From Mastigias papua (taxonomy: Eukaryota; Cnidaria; Scyphozoa; Rhizostomeae; Mastigiidae), in contig OZ025281.1 of assembly GCA_964019165.1 (NCBI GenBank), positions 1,005,001 to 1,069,000 on the forward strand: a stretch of 64,000 nucleotides of DNA, given 5' to 3'. A model generated the notes under the pieces. The model did no database searches. It was not told the DNA's origin and saw nothing but the letters and a program-made list of their open reading frames with translations. Within the stretch, counting starts at the first letter, position 1. Each line of letters begins with the position of its first letter. Positions 23,266 through 59,790 of the stretch are shown here, one piece after another. The position numbers and the translations under genes are program-made.

Positions 23266-24269
23266 TATGCACCATACTTTACCACATTCATTTGTTCCTA
23301 GATCTTCTTTTGGACGCTCCGATACTTTTGTAGACTACATGGCAAGAACGTGACGTCTTGAACTGCAATTTCCTAGTTTGTGCCTCCCAGACATATTTTG
23401 AAGTTATTATAGAGTTTTCCAAGCACGTGCGATGTTAGACCCTACTGTTGAGTCCATCCTCAGTTTGTGTCTCACTTGGAAATCTCTAGTACTCGTATTA
23501 GGCGTAATGCTCCAAGTTTTTCACGTGCTCTTTTTAGTTCCCAGTGTAGTCCAGTCTGCAGAGTAGAGTCTTTCCGAGATCACCATGGCAACAGGGTATG
23601 ACAACATCAAAAACGCTCTACAGTAAGTGACCCACTTCAGAGTCAAAGGGATACAGGGGCTTACATTGGGTTAGGGGCACGATCTGGGGGTATTTGTACT
23701 CAGTTGTGGATGAAACAAAGTAAACTAACTCATAGGTGATTTTTGTTGACGAATTCTAGGGGTACAATCTGGATTTTTCCATGAGCTCTTCGGGGGCACT
23801 TTTCCACGCATTACGGAATGGATCACTTTCATAGGGGACCATAAATGTTTGGAATCTGATTTGTCATCGTTGTCGTCGTTTGGATCGTTGACCCAGCCAT
23901 TAGGTGCACAATCCCACCCCGGGTTTTACGAAGCCACCAACGTGCCTAGCTATGTGTGATGATTTGCTTGAAAAGTCCTGTGCAAACAGTTTGCACCAGT
24001 GAGTTCGAGGAACCTTTGTTTATACATGTCTTTGACAGTCAACTTAACACCACGTAACATCAAATACATTGAATGAATACAATGGAATTTGCGGCATCCT
24101 GCCACTAGAGCCCCCTTCTCAGCATACCATCACAGGTTTGACGGGAGTCCACATTGCAGACGCATAGTTCTTCTGCAATATTTTGCTGCTTTGAGAATCA
24201 ATCGTTCGGACTCACATCTACAGAAGAAGTTGTTCTCACAGGCTTCTTGCGGTCATTATTCTTGGTAAA

Positions 24270-27200
24270 ATGATTCTCACCAGGTTCATTTCCATCGCCA
24301 TTGTCGTCAGTTCCACTCTTCTTCCTGTTTGGGGCATTGATGTCAGAATCAAAGGCCTTGGAACGGTCAGGGGTATGTTTTCTTTAGTAAACTTTGTTCA
24401 TATGTATATTTTGCTATAGCTGTGTTCATGCTCTCACAGTCTTTGCTACATTGCAGTTCGACTGGAGTATGTTATGTTGCAGATATTAACGTGGTCATGT
24501 TTTCAGCATGCGACATGTGGATCCCAGTACTTTATACACTCCATCGGATGGGTCTCAATATAGTACCCACTCAACTCATAAACCAGTTTCCAGGAGTAAG
24601 TCGAGAAACCAATTGCCACAAAGCTTTAGTTAGGACATAAGGAAAAGAATTCTGATATGAAATATGATATGATACAACATCGAAATCACACTGTTGTCTA
24701 CAGTATTACCTCTCTGCGACTGTACAGGCATTTTTCCCATGTGATCGGGTTGCAAACGATCTTAGGTACGATACAACACAAAAGCTACTCCGATGATCAC
24801 CGGTTTTACTCGAAGAATATTTGGTGTAGCTACCACTTTACCCTTCTCTGCCTCCCACCCCACATATATGCCTGGAATGCAGCAAGTTGCGGAAATCTCC
24901 CTTTATTTTCACTACGCAATAGCACCCCAGTCAAATTATATCTCATGAGCGTTCTCACTTCTGGTACAAAAACGTTTTATGTTTTTGTAATACGTTTTGA
25001 CTTTCTTGCACCTTAAATTTGTATTGTTTCCACAAATACACTTAAGGTGGTTAGCTCCCTCAGCCAGATATGAGAATGTTTGCATGTATTACATCCAACC
25101 CTCTCTATGCTTACTTTGCCCTCTGTATGCTTCTCTGCACAATTGTAAGCTGCAACTTAACATTGTCTATCATGGCTTTAAGTTGCTTGTTATTTCTTAA
25201 CCTTTTGATATCTCACAATATTTGAAGCATTTCATTCTTTCGCAGGATCCAGTCAGAATCTCTTTGGGGGGTTGGTCGATTCATTCTGGGCAATACCTTA
25301 CGCTGAGCCCCCTGTTGGGGAGCTAAGGTTCACCCCAGCAAAACCAGCAAAGCCATGGACAGGCGTTCGAAATGCTACGTTCACCAGAATTGTATGTCCA
25401 CAATACATTTCATCATCAAAAAAGTTTATCGGGAAAGAAGATTGTCTTTATCTAAATGTTTTTAGACCACGAGACGCCACAAAAAGAAATCATCCTGTAC
25501 TGGTATGTTCATGAATCTTTATCTTTTCATTTTATTGCATATTCTCCCCTTGTTTACCAGCTCCCTCCCTTTGAGTTGTCTTGATTATAGAGCACAAAAA
25601 TGTTTTACCCAGATGTCACTTGTATTATATGCATATTACATAGCAGAGCTTGAAGTAAGAAATGCTTGCAGGTCGACATTTTTATAAGATCATAAGTGTG
25701 AACTTTGGGTGGAGTTATACAGTACTAACAGAAAATAAAAATTTACAAGCTATCTAAAAGGCAATATGAAAAAGCTTAATGTCCACAAAAATTTTGTAAT
25801 TTTTAATACATCTCATTAGCAAACATGATAATTTATGTTAATTTTGATAGCCTACTCTCAGCAAATGAATATGTCCTATTTTCAAAGTGTTACTTTCCCC
25901 CAGTTACAGACCCACTTGTTCAAATTGCAACGTAACAAAATGAAGCGGACCCACTAGTTGCATGAAGAACTTGTGCCTGCTTTTCGTTTCAAATCGTTTC
26001 CATTTTAGAGCAATAACTCCTTGATTCATTCCTGATCTTTTTGGTTCACCTGTGCCTGTGCCTTTTTAGAAAGTGAATGATTCCATTTTCTGTCATTCTT
26101 TAGTTAGGATTCGAGCCTTAGCTCTCAGTTAAGATTTGAACCAAGTAACTTTCAACCGATTGGTTTCAGCCCTTGAATGCAGTGGAACACGCCCCCGCCC
26201 TGTTTCCTCCTGGATCATTTTTATAGTTCGTTCCGATTCGAAGAGAAAAAGTCCATGGAGGTGGGGGATGGGGTATCTCTCCCTCAAGTTACATGTTTTA
26301 TTGTACTGTCTACTAAAAGGTTTGATCCTAAACGACGTGCTCTGATAAAAATCTCCCCAGTTTGTGGTGCCTAGCGCCATCCCTGCTTGAATGGTATCAT
26401 TTCCATTGACTTGAATTGGTTTTTGTTGATAGTTTTGGGTGCATGGTGGCAGTTTTATTCAAGGTTCTGGCTTTTCATACAATGGTGACATCATAGCTGC
26501 CAAACACAATGTTATTGTTGTTACTGTAAACTACAGACTGGGGATTCTTGGGTTTTTTAACGTACCTGGATCAAAAACATCGGGGAATTTCGGACTGCTT
26601 GATCAGATACAAGCACTGAAATGGGTCAAACAGCATGTTCATGAGTTTGGAGGAGACCCAGCGCAAGTGACTATAGCTGGTCTCAGTGCAGGAGCAGCTT
26701 CTGTTTCGATACTTATGTTGTCCCCCCTAACAAAGGGACTGTTTAAACGTGTCATCGCCCAGTCCGGTTCACCCACAAGCACTTGGGCAGTCCGTGAAGT
26801 TGTGAATGAAACTTTTGCCACGGCTTTTGGAGCCCAACTTGGATGCAAAGATGCTCCAAAGGTGGCATCGTGCTTGAAAAAGGTGCCCTGGATCGATGTC
26901 ATGAAAGCACAGATTAGATTGGCTGACACATTGGATCACGTGGTACCACATGTTGATAAGTATGTCCTTAGCGAATACCCATATAAGGAATATATGGAAA
27001 ATAGATTGCCATCGGCGGATGTTGATTTGTTGATTGGTTTTACAAAAGACGAGGGTACCATGTTTGTTCCAGATGAAGTACCATTAACCAACAGCGTTAT
27101 GAAGATAGTTATAAGAAGAGGCCTCCGCTGGAATTATGGCAAAAGTGCTGGGGTAGTTGCAGAAATGGTATCGTTTCAGTATCAGAAATACAAACTGCCA

Positions 27201-27785
27201 AGTGATATGGACTACCAAAAGCCATTAAAAATTTTCACAGACGATTTCTACTTCAAACGCGACATTATGAACTTTGCAGCAGCATGGGCAAAGAAAAGAA
27301 ATCAAACATATGTTTATGAGTTTTCATACCTTCCATCCCATCCCAAGTATCCTCATTGGGCTGTCGCGCATGGCATAGAAAAGGCATTTGTTTTCGGCGC
27401 CCCGCTTCGCCGTATTGGTGATCCTTGGCGGAAAAATAGTCTTGTTGGGAATTTTACCGAAAAGGAGAAAATGTTCAGTATGAACCTGATGAGAATGTGG
27501 ACTGATTTTGTTAAGACTGGGAATCCACACAACAGCTGGCCGCAGTTTGATGGGGTGCGGGGGAGGTATCTTCAAATTGATGTCAATAATACCGTTAGGG
27601 AGAATTTCAACCCGAGAATGATGGCATTTTGGAATAAGCACATACCGACTGTCATGGAGCTAGCATCTAATAGTGGATGTAATTCTCGCGACAATTCGGT
27701 GTCATCAGCTACAGCCTTGACATTCAACTACTGCAGCGCGCTCTTCACGTTGTTGTTATTTGTTTGGTCACTGAACAGAGGTTAG
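24270..27785 (+). CDS. Secreted type-B carboxylesterase (cholinesterase-like), probable GPI anchor
   Basis: Three exons, 24270-24372, 25246-25502 and 26433-27785, with phases 1 and 0, give 570 residues. An N-terminal signal peptide (FISIAIVVSSTLLPVWG) and a hydrophobic tail after a Ser/Asn-rich spacer (ALTFNYCSALFTLLLFVW) suggest a GPI-anchored surface hydrolase. Alpha/beta-hydrolase marks: IPYAEPPVGELRF, oxyanion loop HGGSF, EDCLYLNVF, NYRLGILGF. The triad is complete: Ser205 in GLSAGA, Glu327 in KDEG, His433 in AHGIEKAF. The elbow has Leu where most relatives have GESAGA. The first Cys loop (CPQYISSSKKFIGKEDC) is short and lacks the choline-binding Trp of acetylcholinesterase, so a general carboxylesterase is likelier; the substrate is unknown. 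An upstream in-frame exon is possible. Confidence 0.94.
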
Positions 27786-28186
27786 GCATGTCGAATCTCA
27801 TAATGAGGTTGAATAGAACATGCTTTGAACACTATCACGCTCTCCTGGACTGTATCAACTTATACGCTTTGGATTTTAGCCAATCAAATGCAAGATATGT
27901 CAACACCCACAGAGGTGAACAGAAATACTAGACTTGAAAACCTCCACTTGATTTTTAAGTACTCTATGTAAGACAGGTACATCCTCGACATTAAAGGTTA
28001 CACGCAGGTGTTTATTCTATGTATTATCTTATTCATTCTTTCACTATAAACATAATCTGTTTTTATTTCACTTATTGTGTTTTTTGACCTTGCATTGAGC
28101 ACATCTGCTAGCTACATTAAATCCCATTAGAGCTATGGTGCTGTTACCTTTTGATGGTAGATGTGTTTTGGCCTTATTTACAACTT

Positions 28187-28248
28187 TGCTGACGATGGGC
28201 CCAAGTTTGCTGACGATAGGCCCGCGTTCGCTGACGATAGGTCCATTA
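28187..28248. repeat. Three-copy 21-bp repeat
   Basis: GCTGACGATGGGCCCAAGTT, GCTGACGATAGGCCCGCGTT and GCTGACGATAGGTCC follow each other, about 400 bp beyond the esterase stop. Confidence 0.8.
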
Positions 28249-31200
28249 AAAGTAGGATGGCGTCACTTTTTCATGATTGACATGTTGCTCTTCAGTTTTA
28301 TGGGAATCAACTCGTTTCCAATCTCTGTCGGGATCCAGAACCAAATTATCGTTTCGAGCACAATTTCATGCAACTGTTTCATACTTTGAATTTTGTAATG
28401 CAATTCAAACCTCATGTTGGAAAACAAGTGGCCTTAATTCATGAAACAGTTGTTGAATTGTTCTTGAAATGTCATTGTTGTGGAGTTGCCTTGTCTGCAT
28501 CTCTGCCCCCTAGTCATTTGTGTAGTCGATAAACATCGTTATCTAATCGGAGGTTATGTAGCATGTTCTGCCGCAGGCACTTAGATTTAAGAGAGTGTTA
28601 GATTGTCTCCCTGGAAGTTAGCTAAACAAGAAGCAGTGCATTACTGTTCGAAGGGGAACACAGCTCAGAATGAGCCCCATATTGATATTGGAGGACTCTT
28701 GCATCGTTTTGGCATTTACACCTTGTCAGCTCGGTACCCTGTTATTACACTGGAAAAATCTATAAAATGCATTGAATGCAGCTTATTTTAGTACGGAATG
28801 GCGCATTAAATATTGTCGTTCGTCGAACTTTACCACAAAAATGGCGACAAATCCCTTCCTTATTCGGCAGTGACTTAGCAGATATTTGCTAGATAAAATT
28901 CCGACCAAAAAGCAGGCAAGTTCGAGCTTGACTGTAGCTCTTTCCTGCAAATACTTGAAGCCTCGAAATCAATACGTCAAGACTTTAATGGACTGAGAGA
29001 GAGGTAGCTCATCAGCGGTTCATGAGCCTTAATTGAGTTTTACTTGGAATAGCATATCTGGATTTGGAGAGTAGATTCCAACTTGTTTGTTAGAAGATGG
29101 GCCACTCTTTCTGTTGGTCCCAGTGGTGCAAGCGATCAGTTTCCAGATTTAAGTTAAAAAGAGGCGAGCCATGGCCTACTGTTCCTACTGTTGGGGAAAA
29201 GAATCGATTTTATTTAACCATCTTGAGTAACCAAAGAGAAGGAGCCACAAAACTGACTTCTAGTGAAAACTGACTTGTTATTGAGTGATCTGCAAAGTAT
29301 CTGGACATTTCAGCAAGTTTTATCTGCAGAATTTGGAGATCAAAACTTCGTTGTAAGTTGGTGAAAACTTTTTTGTGCTTCTTTTAATTGTACTATAGTA
29401 TTAATATTCAACAACTTTACATTACATTCAAAGGGAATAATTTAATTATTTTGTTATAGACATTCATACATACCTCTTTGATGCGCCCGTATATTGGGTA
29501 TCAGACTGGTATAAAGCTAATTTGTTTACAGGGGACCCTCCCTAGCACGAAGGGCGTGACCCAAATGAACCTTTGATGGGGAGACATCCTTCGTGATTTC
29601 AACAGATTTAGAAGTCACCCATGTTTCGTTGCAAACGTGTGATCAATGACTTGTGGTAGCGATAGCAGGAAGAACAGTTATATTGTGATTCTATTAGGAC
29701 CCCGTTCTATTACTTTCATTCATATATCAGGATTGCTCAAAACGAGATGGGGGCTCTGCCCCCCTTCCCAGAGTCCCCACTACTACAGCCCTGGTATCAG
29801 AAGTATTCTTTAAAGACTCCAGCGCCTGTATTTCTTCATGTTACAGTTGATGAAAGTCTAAGCACAGTGTGGTCTTAAGTAATATGGAGTCGTGTCTGGA
29901 TATAAGGAACTTCCTTCTTTCGACGGCGTACTCGACTTGCTAATAGTTTCCTTCTGTTCACATCCGACAGGCCGTGCGAGTACGGGGCAGAATTGCATCC
30001 AATGTTGGACGTCTATTGAAGAGGCTTTTAACTTGTTATGGCTTCAAGGGTATGTTATCAATGACCAAGTCTTATCTTATCATTATGATCTTAGATCTTT
30101 AACAGAACTTTTAACCAACATAGTCGATAGTCAAGTGTTTTTTGACTAGTGTTAGTTACTAATGTCATTCAAAGTGATGTGTCTACGTCAGTCGTTCATC
30201 TAAATAAACAAAATATTGTGCTCTATGGCTAATTCAAGTTTTGCCCATGCAGGTAGGTCTTAGCCTTGTCTCATATATTCCCACTCACACTCGATTTTTG
30301 GAAAAACAATAGTAGAATAGACAATGGGGGCTCAGGGATGCCAGAGCCAAAAATTAGTAGGGGCATCTTCAGTAGCGTTAGGGTCGCTGGGGGTAAAATG
30401 GGTAACCGGGGGTAAAGTATTGACTTTTGGCCATGAAAGGGCAAAGTACCATTTTGTTAACTTGGTTTAATACTTCCCTGTACGAAATCACATTAATTGG
30501 GAATGGAAGAGAGACAATAAGTCATTTATGTACAGAATGGTCATTTACCCATTTCACCCCGTGTTGCCCACTTTACTCCAACAGACCCTCCGTCCCTTGG
30601 GAAAGAAGTAGGTTTTACCCGCTGTGTAGAAAATGCAGTTAAGGAAAATTAACAGAGAATGCTTGTCAAGTACAATCAATTTTAGAAAGTCCAAAGAAAG
30701 ATGATAAATTTGTTCGTCTTTTTCATATTTTCCACAATAACTACACCACTTTTTTGTCCTTTGCGAAATTTCTTTAGAGACTCTTTTAATTTCTACTTTT
30801 GGTTATTTTGAATATTTATGTATGGTCCTATTTAACATATATTATGGCCTTGACAAAAGTATATTTGCCCTCACTGCCCCTTCTGACGATGAGCAAGGGG
30901 CGCTCTGTCCCCTACCCCCTCTCAGGTACTCCTGATGGGGCCTTTCCTGAATGCAATTATATCACAGGGTGAGATTTTCATTCATTCTCTACATTCTTGG
31001 TGACTGTGTTCATCTCTTTCTTCCTTTTGTTCTTCCTTCTGTCTGTCCGTCTATCCGTCCAATCAGTTCTTTCCTTTACCCATAATAACTGTCTCGTGAT
31101 AGTAAGTACCCACGTCTTTTTGATGGTTTTAATCCATTATTCTATGCCGGACTTACAACTTTGCAGTTGTAAGAGTGAATTGCAGCTAGACCTCAATCGC

Positions 31201-32322
31201 TTGCTATCTCTCCTACACACAGCTTTTCACAGAGGTCTGAATCGTCTGAATACAGCTGGAATTTTTCACAATATATAATCTTTGCTTTTTGAATTAAATT
31301 TTCGTGCATGGGTTTTGATTTGATTTAAAAATTAGTACCTTTTTCTTTGATAATAATTAACCTCATTTAGGCAATTAGGAGATGATTGATACTTCTTCAG
31401 TACATAATACAGCAAACAGAGTTTCGGTGTATCAACATTGAACCGCAATTAGCACATTTTTTGCTTATAGAAATAGTGGATACGAGGAGATGTTATCTAG
31501 AAATACTCAGACGCAAAGTAATGGTGGGACAAATGTTTGAGTCCGCAATTTGTTTCATACATCCTATGAGCTTGTCCATCTTCACCTTGTTGATGTCTAA
31601 TCACGATGCTGGCCATCGAATAGCTTGCCCAGAGTTGAGAAATTTCTAGCGATATAGAAATATGTGATTTTCCAATGTTATAGCAGGGCCGTCTGCTGGT
31701 TTTTCAATTGCACAAGGTGTTCTTCCCATGTTTAGAACGCTTCTTTGTGCAATTGGGAATGTTGTTAACCTTGATCTAATCATTGTTGCTTCATTTGGTT
31801 GATCAAGGAATGCACCAAGCCATCTTGTTCTTTGCTTGCCTTATCTTCAGTCATCCTTTTTTTTCTTTTTTGTTTTATACACCTGTACTTAATACAAAAT
31901 ACAATACAATATGCAATACCAAACTGTTACAAACAAAAAAACGATGCCATTGGGAGTATGATAGGCATGAATACAGATAAACAGATAATACAAATGCCAA
32001 GGACTACACCAAAATCCTAGTAGCCCCTCATTAGAGAAGATTAGCTTAAAAAGTATGTTCAGAAAATCTTAGAAGATAGAAAATCTATGATGAATCAAAA
32101 ATAAAAGTAGATTGTGGTATAATCCTCGGCAAAATAGATACATGAACAATACATAGAGGAATAACAACATGTGTAACTAATAGAGTGATAGAGTGGAGGA
32201 TGAGGTAGGTAATTTGATATTTGTGGTCCTATGACAAACGCTCTGATGTACGAATGTAACGAACTGTTGCTTCTAAGATTTGTCGATTCTGGCTATAAGT
32301 AAATCTTTCATCACCGTATTCA

Positions 32323-32960
32323 GTCATCTCTACCCTTCCAAACACATAGTATCTTTTTCATTTTCACGTGCCGCCAGTTGAAGCAGACTGGGCATCTCAA
32401 CAGACTAGTTCTTGCCTTATCTTCGGTCATCTCTACCCTTCCAAACACATAGTATCTTTTTCATTTTCACGTGCGGCCAGTTGAAGCAGACTGGGCATCT
32501 CAACAGACTAGTTCTTGCCTTATCTTCGGTCATCTCTACCCTTCCAAACACATAGTATCTATTTCATTTTCACGTGCGGCCAGTTGAAGCAGACTGGGCA
32601 TCTCAACAGACTAGTTCTTGCCTTATCTTCGGTCATCTCTACCCTTCCAAACACATAGTATCTATTTCATTTTCACGTGCGGCCAGTTGAAGCAGACTGG
32701 GCATCTCAACAGACTAGTTCTTGCCTTATCTTCGGTCATCTCTACCCTTCCAAACACATAGTATCTATTTCATTTTCACGTGCGGCCAGTTGAAGCAGAC
32801 TGGGCATCTCAACAGACTAGTTCTTGCCTTATCTTCGGTCATCTCTACCCTTCCAAACACATAGTATCTATTTCATTTTCACGTGCGGCCAGTTGAAGCA
32901 GACTGGGCATCTCAACAGACTAGTTCTTGCCTTATCTTCGGTCATCTCTACCCTTCCTAA
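32323..32960. repeat. 103-bp tandem array, six units plus a partial one
   Basis: Unit starts (GTCATCTCTACCCTTCCAAA) fall at 32323, 32426, 32529, 32632, 32735, 32838 and 32941, exactly 103 bp apart; the last copy decays after about 20 bp. Units are nearly identical. Each complete unit carries one CACGTG palindrome and one CTTATCT (reverse AGATAAG). The minus strand of each unit can read LLRCPVCFNW before a stop. Confidence 0.97.
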
Positions 32961-33175
32961 CAGATAAGGGCCTTTCTATGCGTCCCAGACGGAACACGAA
33001 GACTTTTTTCACTTGCTACGCTAAAGTGAAGCACCATGTGGAATGATCGGTAAATGCTGCTCGTTGTTTTGTGGTAAACAAGAGATATTGTAGTATACTG
33101 AAAAGAAGGTAATGCAGGAGTTGTATGTAGCTATTCAAAATAAGTACGCTCCGGATGGGACACTTTATAGAATGG

Positions 33176-33245
33176 CCCATAATATCTTTTCGTTTTCACC
33201 ACTTGCTCCCAGTTGAAGCAGACTGGACATCTCAACAGGGTAGTT
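33176..33245. repeat. Diverged relic of the 103-bp unit
   Basis: CAGTTGAAGCAGACTGG.CATCTCAACAG matches the core of the array unit, but CACGTG is lost and the flanks differ. It is probably the single-copy ancestor or an old outlier. Confidence 0.75.
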
Positions 33246-34516
33246 TTCTCTATCGATTTCTTTTGAGCTTTATGTGGCCCGAACAGAACAGCCTGTTCTA
33301 GAGTCAAATACTTTAGGCATGGAGAATAATTCGTTATGTTGCAAGTTAATGTCACTTGATGTCGTTTACTACTAGCGCAGGCTTGTAACCATGGGTTGGC
33401 AAAGGGTGCCAAATACCACCCCTAGACAACAGGATGCCAACTTTTTGCCACCCCTAGACAACTAGATTCCAAGTTTTTGCCACCCCTCGACATTTTTCTG
33501 CAGTCCCCTATTATTGTTTTATCGTGTAGCTAAGGAGATATCTCCTGAACTTTGGTTGATCTCAATTTTGACCTTTATGAGGTAGTCCATTCTTTCCTTG
33601 TGCACATATTTATCCATTTAATTCTGACAACATTGATAACATAAAAATTTGAAGTTAAACTCTTAGACTTTGTGCCAAGTGATTCCCCATAACAATCGTG
33701 CCCAGCCTGAAACAGAGGCCTGGCTATTTGCTTGTACTGGCGTTACGCATTATGGTATAGGTGCTGTATTGTTAAGGCATTTGCTTATTCAACTCCACAT
33801 CCATTGATAAATTTTGAACTTTCATACCACCCTGCGCTTTCCATTTTCAGCGAGATGGTGTCAGAGATTTTCGAGAATCTATCAAATGTGCGACGTCATC
33901 AGCGTTTATATTGACAGAGAGGTCGTATTAGCGTTAATAGTCAAAGAGAGGTCTTACGCATGCAGTTTTGTGGCCAAGATAGGGCGCCTGAATTGTTTGG
34001 AAAACTTGTTCAATATATGTATTGACTGTTCGGTGTTATATGCAAAGAATAGACACCGTCTTCATCATTAATTGTGATCAATCATGACAAATCAATGAAT
34101 CAGCATCATTATCATTATACTCATCATCCTAATCGTCATCGTTGCAATCGTCATTGGCGACCAACCCCTTAGTCTGAAAGTTTGGTATCTTGTGGAGGAG
34201 CCCGTCTTAATACCACCGAAATGTCTCACAAAGAACGGCAAAGCTACACCGGAAATAATTCATGGTTTTTTGGCAAAGAGCACTTCCGCTTGACTTGTTT
34301 GAGTAGAATAGGAGCATTAGACCTCAGCATGATAAAGCATTGAATTAGTTTATTCTATCATTGTCTGTCGTCTGTGCGAATTTGCCCAACACGGGGTGAC
34401 CATCAGCAAAGGGGCTTTGCTTTCCCCTGCTGATGATATTTTTTTGCTGCGCGTCAAGTCACGAAACCAAGAGATATAGATCATTGTTAACAGTCTGCAC
34501 TTGGACGAAGGAGAAA

Positions 34517-57994
<23,478 letters not shown>

Positions 57995-58924
57995 GAAAAA
58001 CAGAAATGGTGTAGCTTTTACGAAACCAAAGGGAACTATCTAGCACGTCCAGCTAAATATTTGCTGAACAATGCGGAAAATGCTTGGACTATGTTTTTTG
58101 AATTGACTCCTTAAAATGCTCTCTTATTAACCTGTTCCAAACATAACTTTAATTTGTTTTTTCATATTTTTCGCCTTAAATTGCACCCAGCCTCGATACC
58201 GTTCATACGTACCTCGTTGCTGTACCCCGTTTATTTAACCTTCAGCGGGGATGAATATCAATGGTGAGATGTAGTAGAAGATCTTTTATAAGAAAGTAAT
58301 ATCGTTGATTATGATAGTCAATGTATTGGACTCTGAAATCGCTTTGCCTAGCCAAATTGGCCCGATGCCTTTCTACATTGAAAGAAGGCCTTTAATATCC
58401 GATGAATATGGTAAAATACTTTGATGACAAACGAACAACACATGCACTTTTCTCAAAATCAATTGTATTTTGGTTCAATCTAGGAATTGCGTCTATTTGG
58501 TACAATCAAGTTTTGCTCTTATTCAGCGCAGGGAAACATTTCCCTATATGTTCATTTTTCATTTTATTTTCTTTTTTCTCACTAGATCTACTTCACCCGA
58601 GTGAGAGTGCTCTCTAGGTTATAACTTAGAATAGACTTTGGTTGATAGTACAATCTGAAATCACTCTTCTGCTCACTATCTAGATGACTATACAATACCA
58701 CATCAAGTGACACGGTTCTTAGTAATAGCTGGGCACCAGGACTCATTCACCGGTTTCCTAGGAAGATTTTACTGACAGATTGATAAGAGATGAAAATGAG
58801 ACACTTGCCCAACAAGTAGGGGGTATAGCCTTCCAATTTTTACCCAAACATACTTTACATGATACAAGAGGGATGTTGATTGCACATTCAGGTCTAATTA
58901 AACCACCCAAATATGACTAGGCAG

Positions 58925-59510
58925 TCTCAATATAGACTTGGTATTTTGTCCAGAAGTTGAAAAGTGATGAAAATGAGCAAATTGTGGCAGAAAGTAAAGG
59001 TTATAGCCTTGGTATTTTGCCCAAAAATGACCAAAATTAAATTTCATTGATTTTGATTGGAGATTGAAAAGTGATGAAGACGAACCAATGTTGGCCAAAA
59101 AGTAAGGCTATAATCTTGGTATATGGTCTAAAAATGACCGAAATTCAAATTCGTTGATTTTGATTACAGATTGAAAGATAAACACGAGCCAATTTTGGCC
59201 AAAAAGTAAGACTTATAGTTTGACCAAAAATGACTGATATTGAAATTCGTTGATTTTGATTGCAGAATGGATGGTGAAGAAATGAAACAATTTTAGCCAA
59301 AAGGTAAGGCTGTAGTTGTAGTATTTTGTCAAACAATCAACAAAATTGAAATTCATTGATTTTGATTCCAGATTGAAAAGTGATAGAAATGAGACAATTT
59401 TGGCAAGTAAGGCTATAGCCTTGGTATTTTGCTCCAAAATGACCAAAATTGAAATCTATTGAGCTTGATTGCAGATTGAAAAGTGAGCCAATTTTGGCCA
59501 AAAGGTAAGG
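58925..59510. repeat. Diverged ~105-bp minisatellite with splice-like motifs
   Basis: About six units share GATTTTGATTGCAGATTGAA, then AAGTGATGAAAATGAG, then CCAATTTTGGCCAAAAAG followed by TAAGGCTATAGCC and TTGGTATTTTG. Units vary by substitutions and small indels. Each contains an acceptor-like T-rich stretch plus CAG and a donor-like AAGGTAAGG or AAAGTAAGG about 45 bp later. Confidence 0.85.
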
Positions 59511-59784
59511 TTGTATGGGCTATGTGTTGCGAAAAGGTAGGACTTTAGACTTAGTGAATAGTGTACTAGTGCAGTTGACTGGGCTTGTATTTTGGTTAAA
59601 TCATGCACTGCGGCAGATAACTAGATGCATGAAGCCCTATGATTAGTTTGGTATGTTCTGGTAAGTTAGTCAGTCTGTTATGTAATTGGTGTTAAGATTT
59701 CATGAAATCATCAATGTGAAATGGCAAGTAGAGTTGCCATTTGGGAATGCATTATTTGAGACAGAAATGATAAAATTGAAGAGA

Positions 59785-59790
59785 TTTAAT
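59785..59790 (-). promoter_or_regulatory. EIF3H: EIF3H poly(A) signal
   Basis: ATTAAA on the minus strand, 33 nt past the stop codon. Confidence 0.55.

Larger units (their letters stand above)
21535..24269. other. Intergenic, TMEM214 to carboxylesterase
   Basis: Begins with the short TMEM214 3' UTR (AATAAA at 21567-21572). It contains a diverged tandem duplication (about 21808-22080), a possible small minus-strand gene (22087-22970), a pyrimidine-rich minisatellite (23095-23265) and a possible upstream exon of the esterase (23585-23622). No other gene was recognised. Confidence 0.6.
27786..34516. other. Intergenic, carboxylesterase to peroxidasin
   Basis: About 6.7 kb with no convincing gene. 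It holds a three-copy GCTGACGATAGGCCC repeat (28187-28248), unassigned low-copy sequence, and the 103-bp tandem array (32323-32960) with a diverged relic at 33176-33245. Short open frames here lack domains, splice partners or credible composition. The last few hundred bp are the peroxidasin upstream region. ATTAAA at 28116 is a weak candidate poly(A) signal for the esterase. Confidence 0.6.

Noticed and set aside
24422..25016. Short frames in carboxylesterase intron 1
   Set aside because: They lie between phase-matched esterase exons and show no family resemblance.
32323..32960. Regular 103-bp units considered as a CRISPR-like array
   Set aside because: The units are head-to-tail satellites with no unique spacers, and the genome is animal; there are no associated genes.
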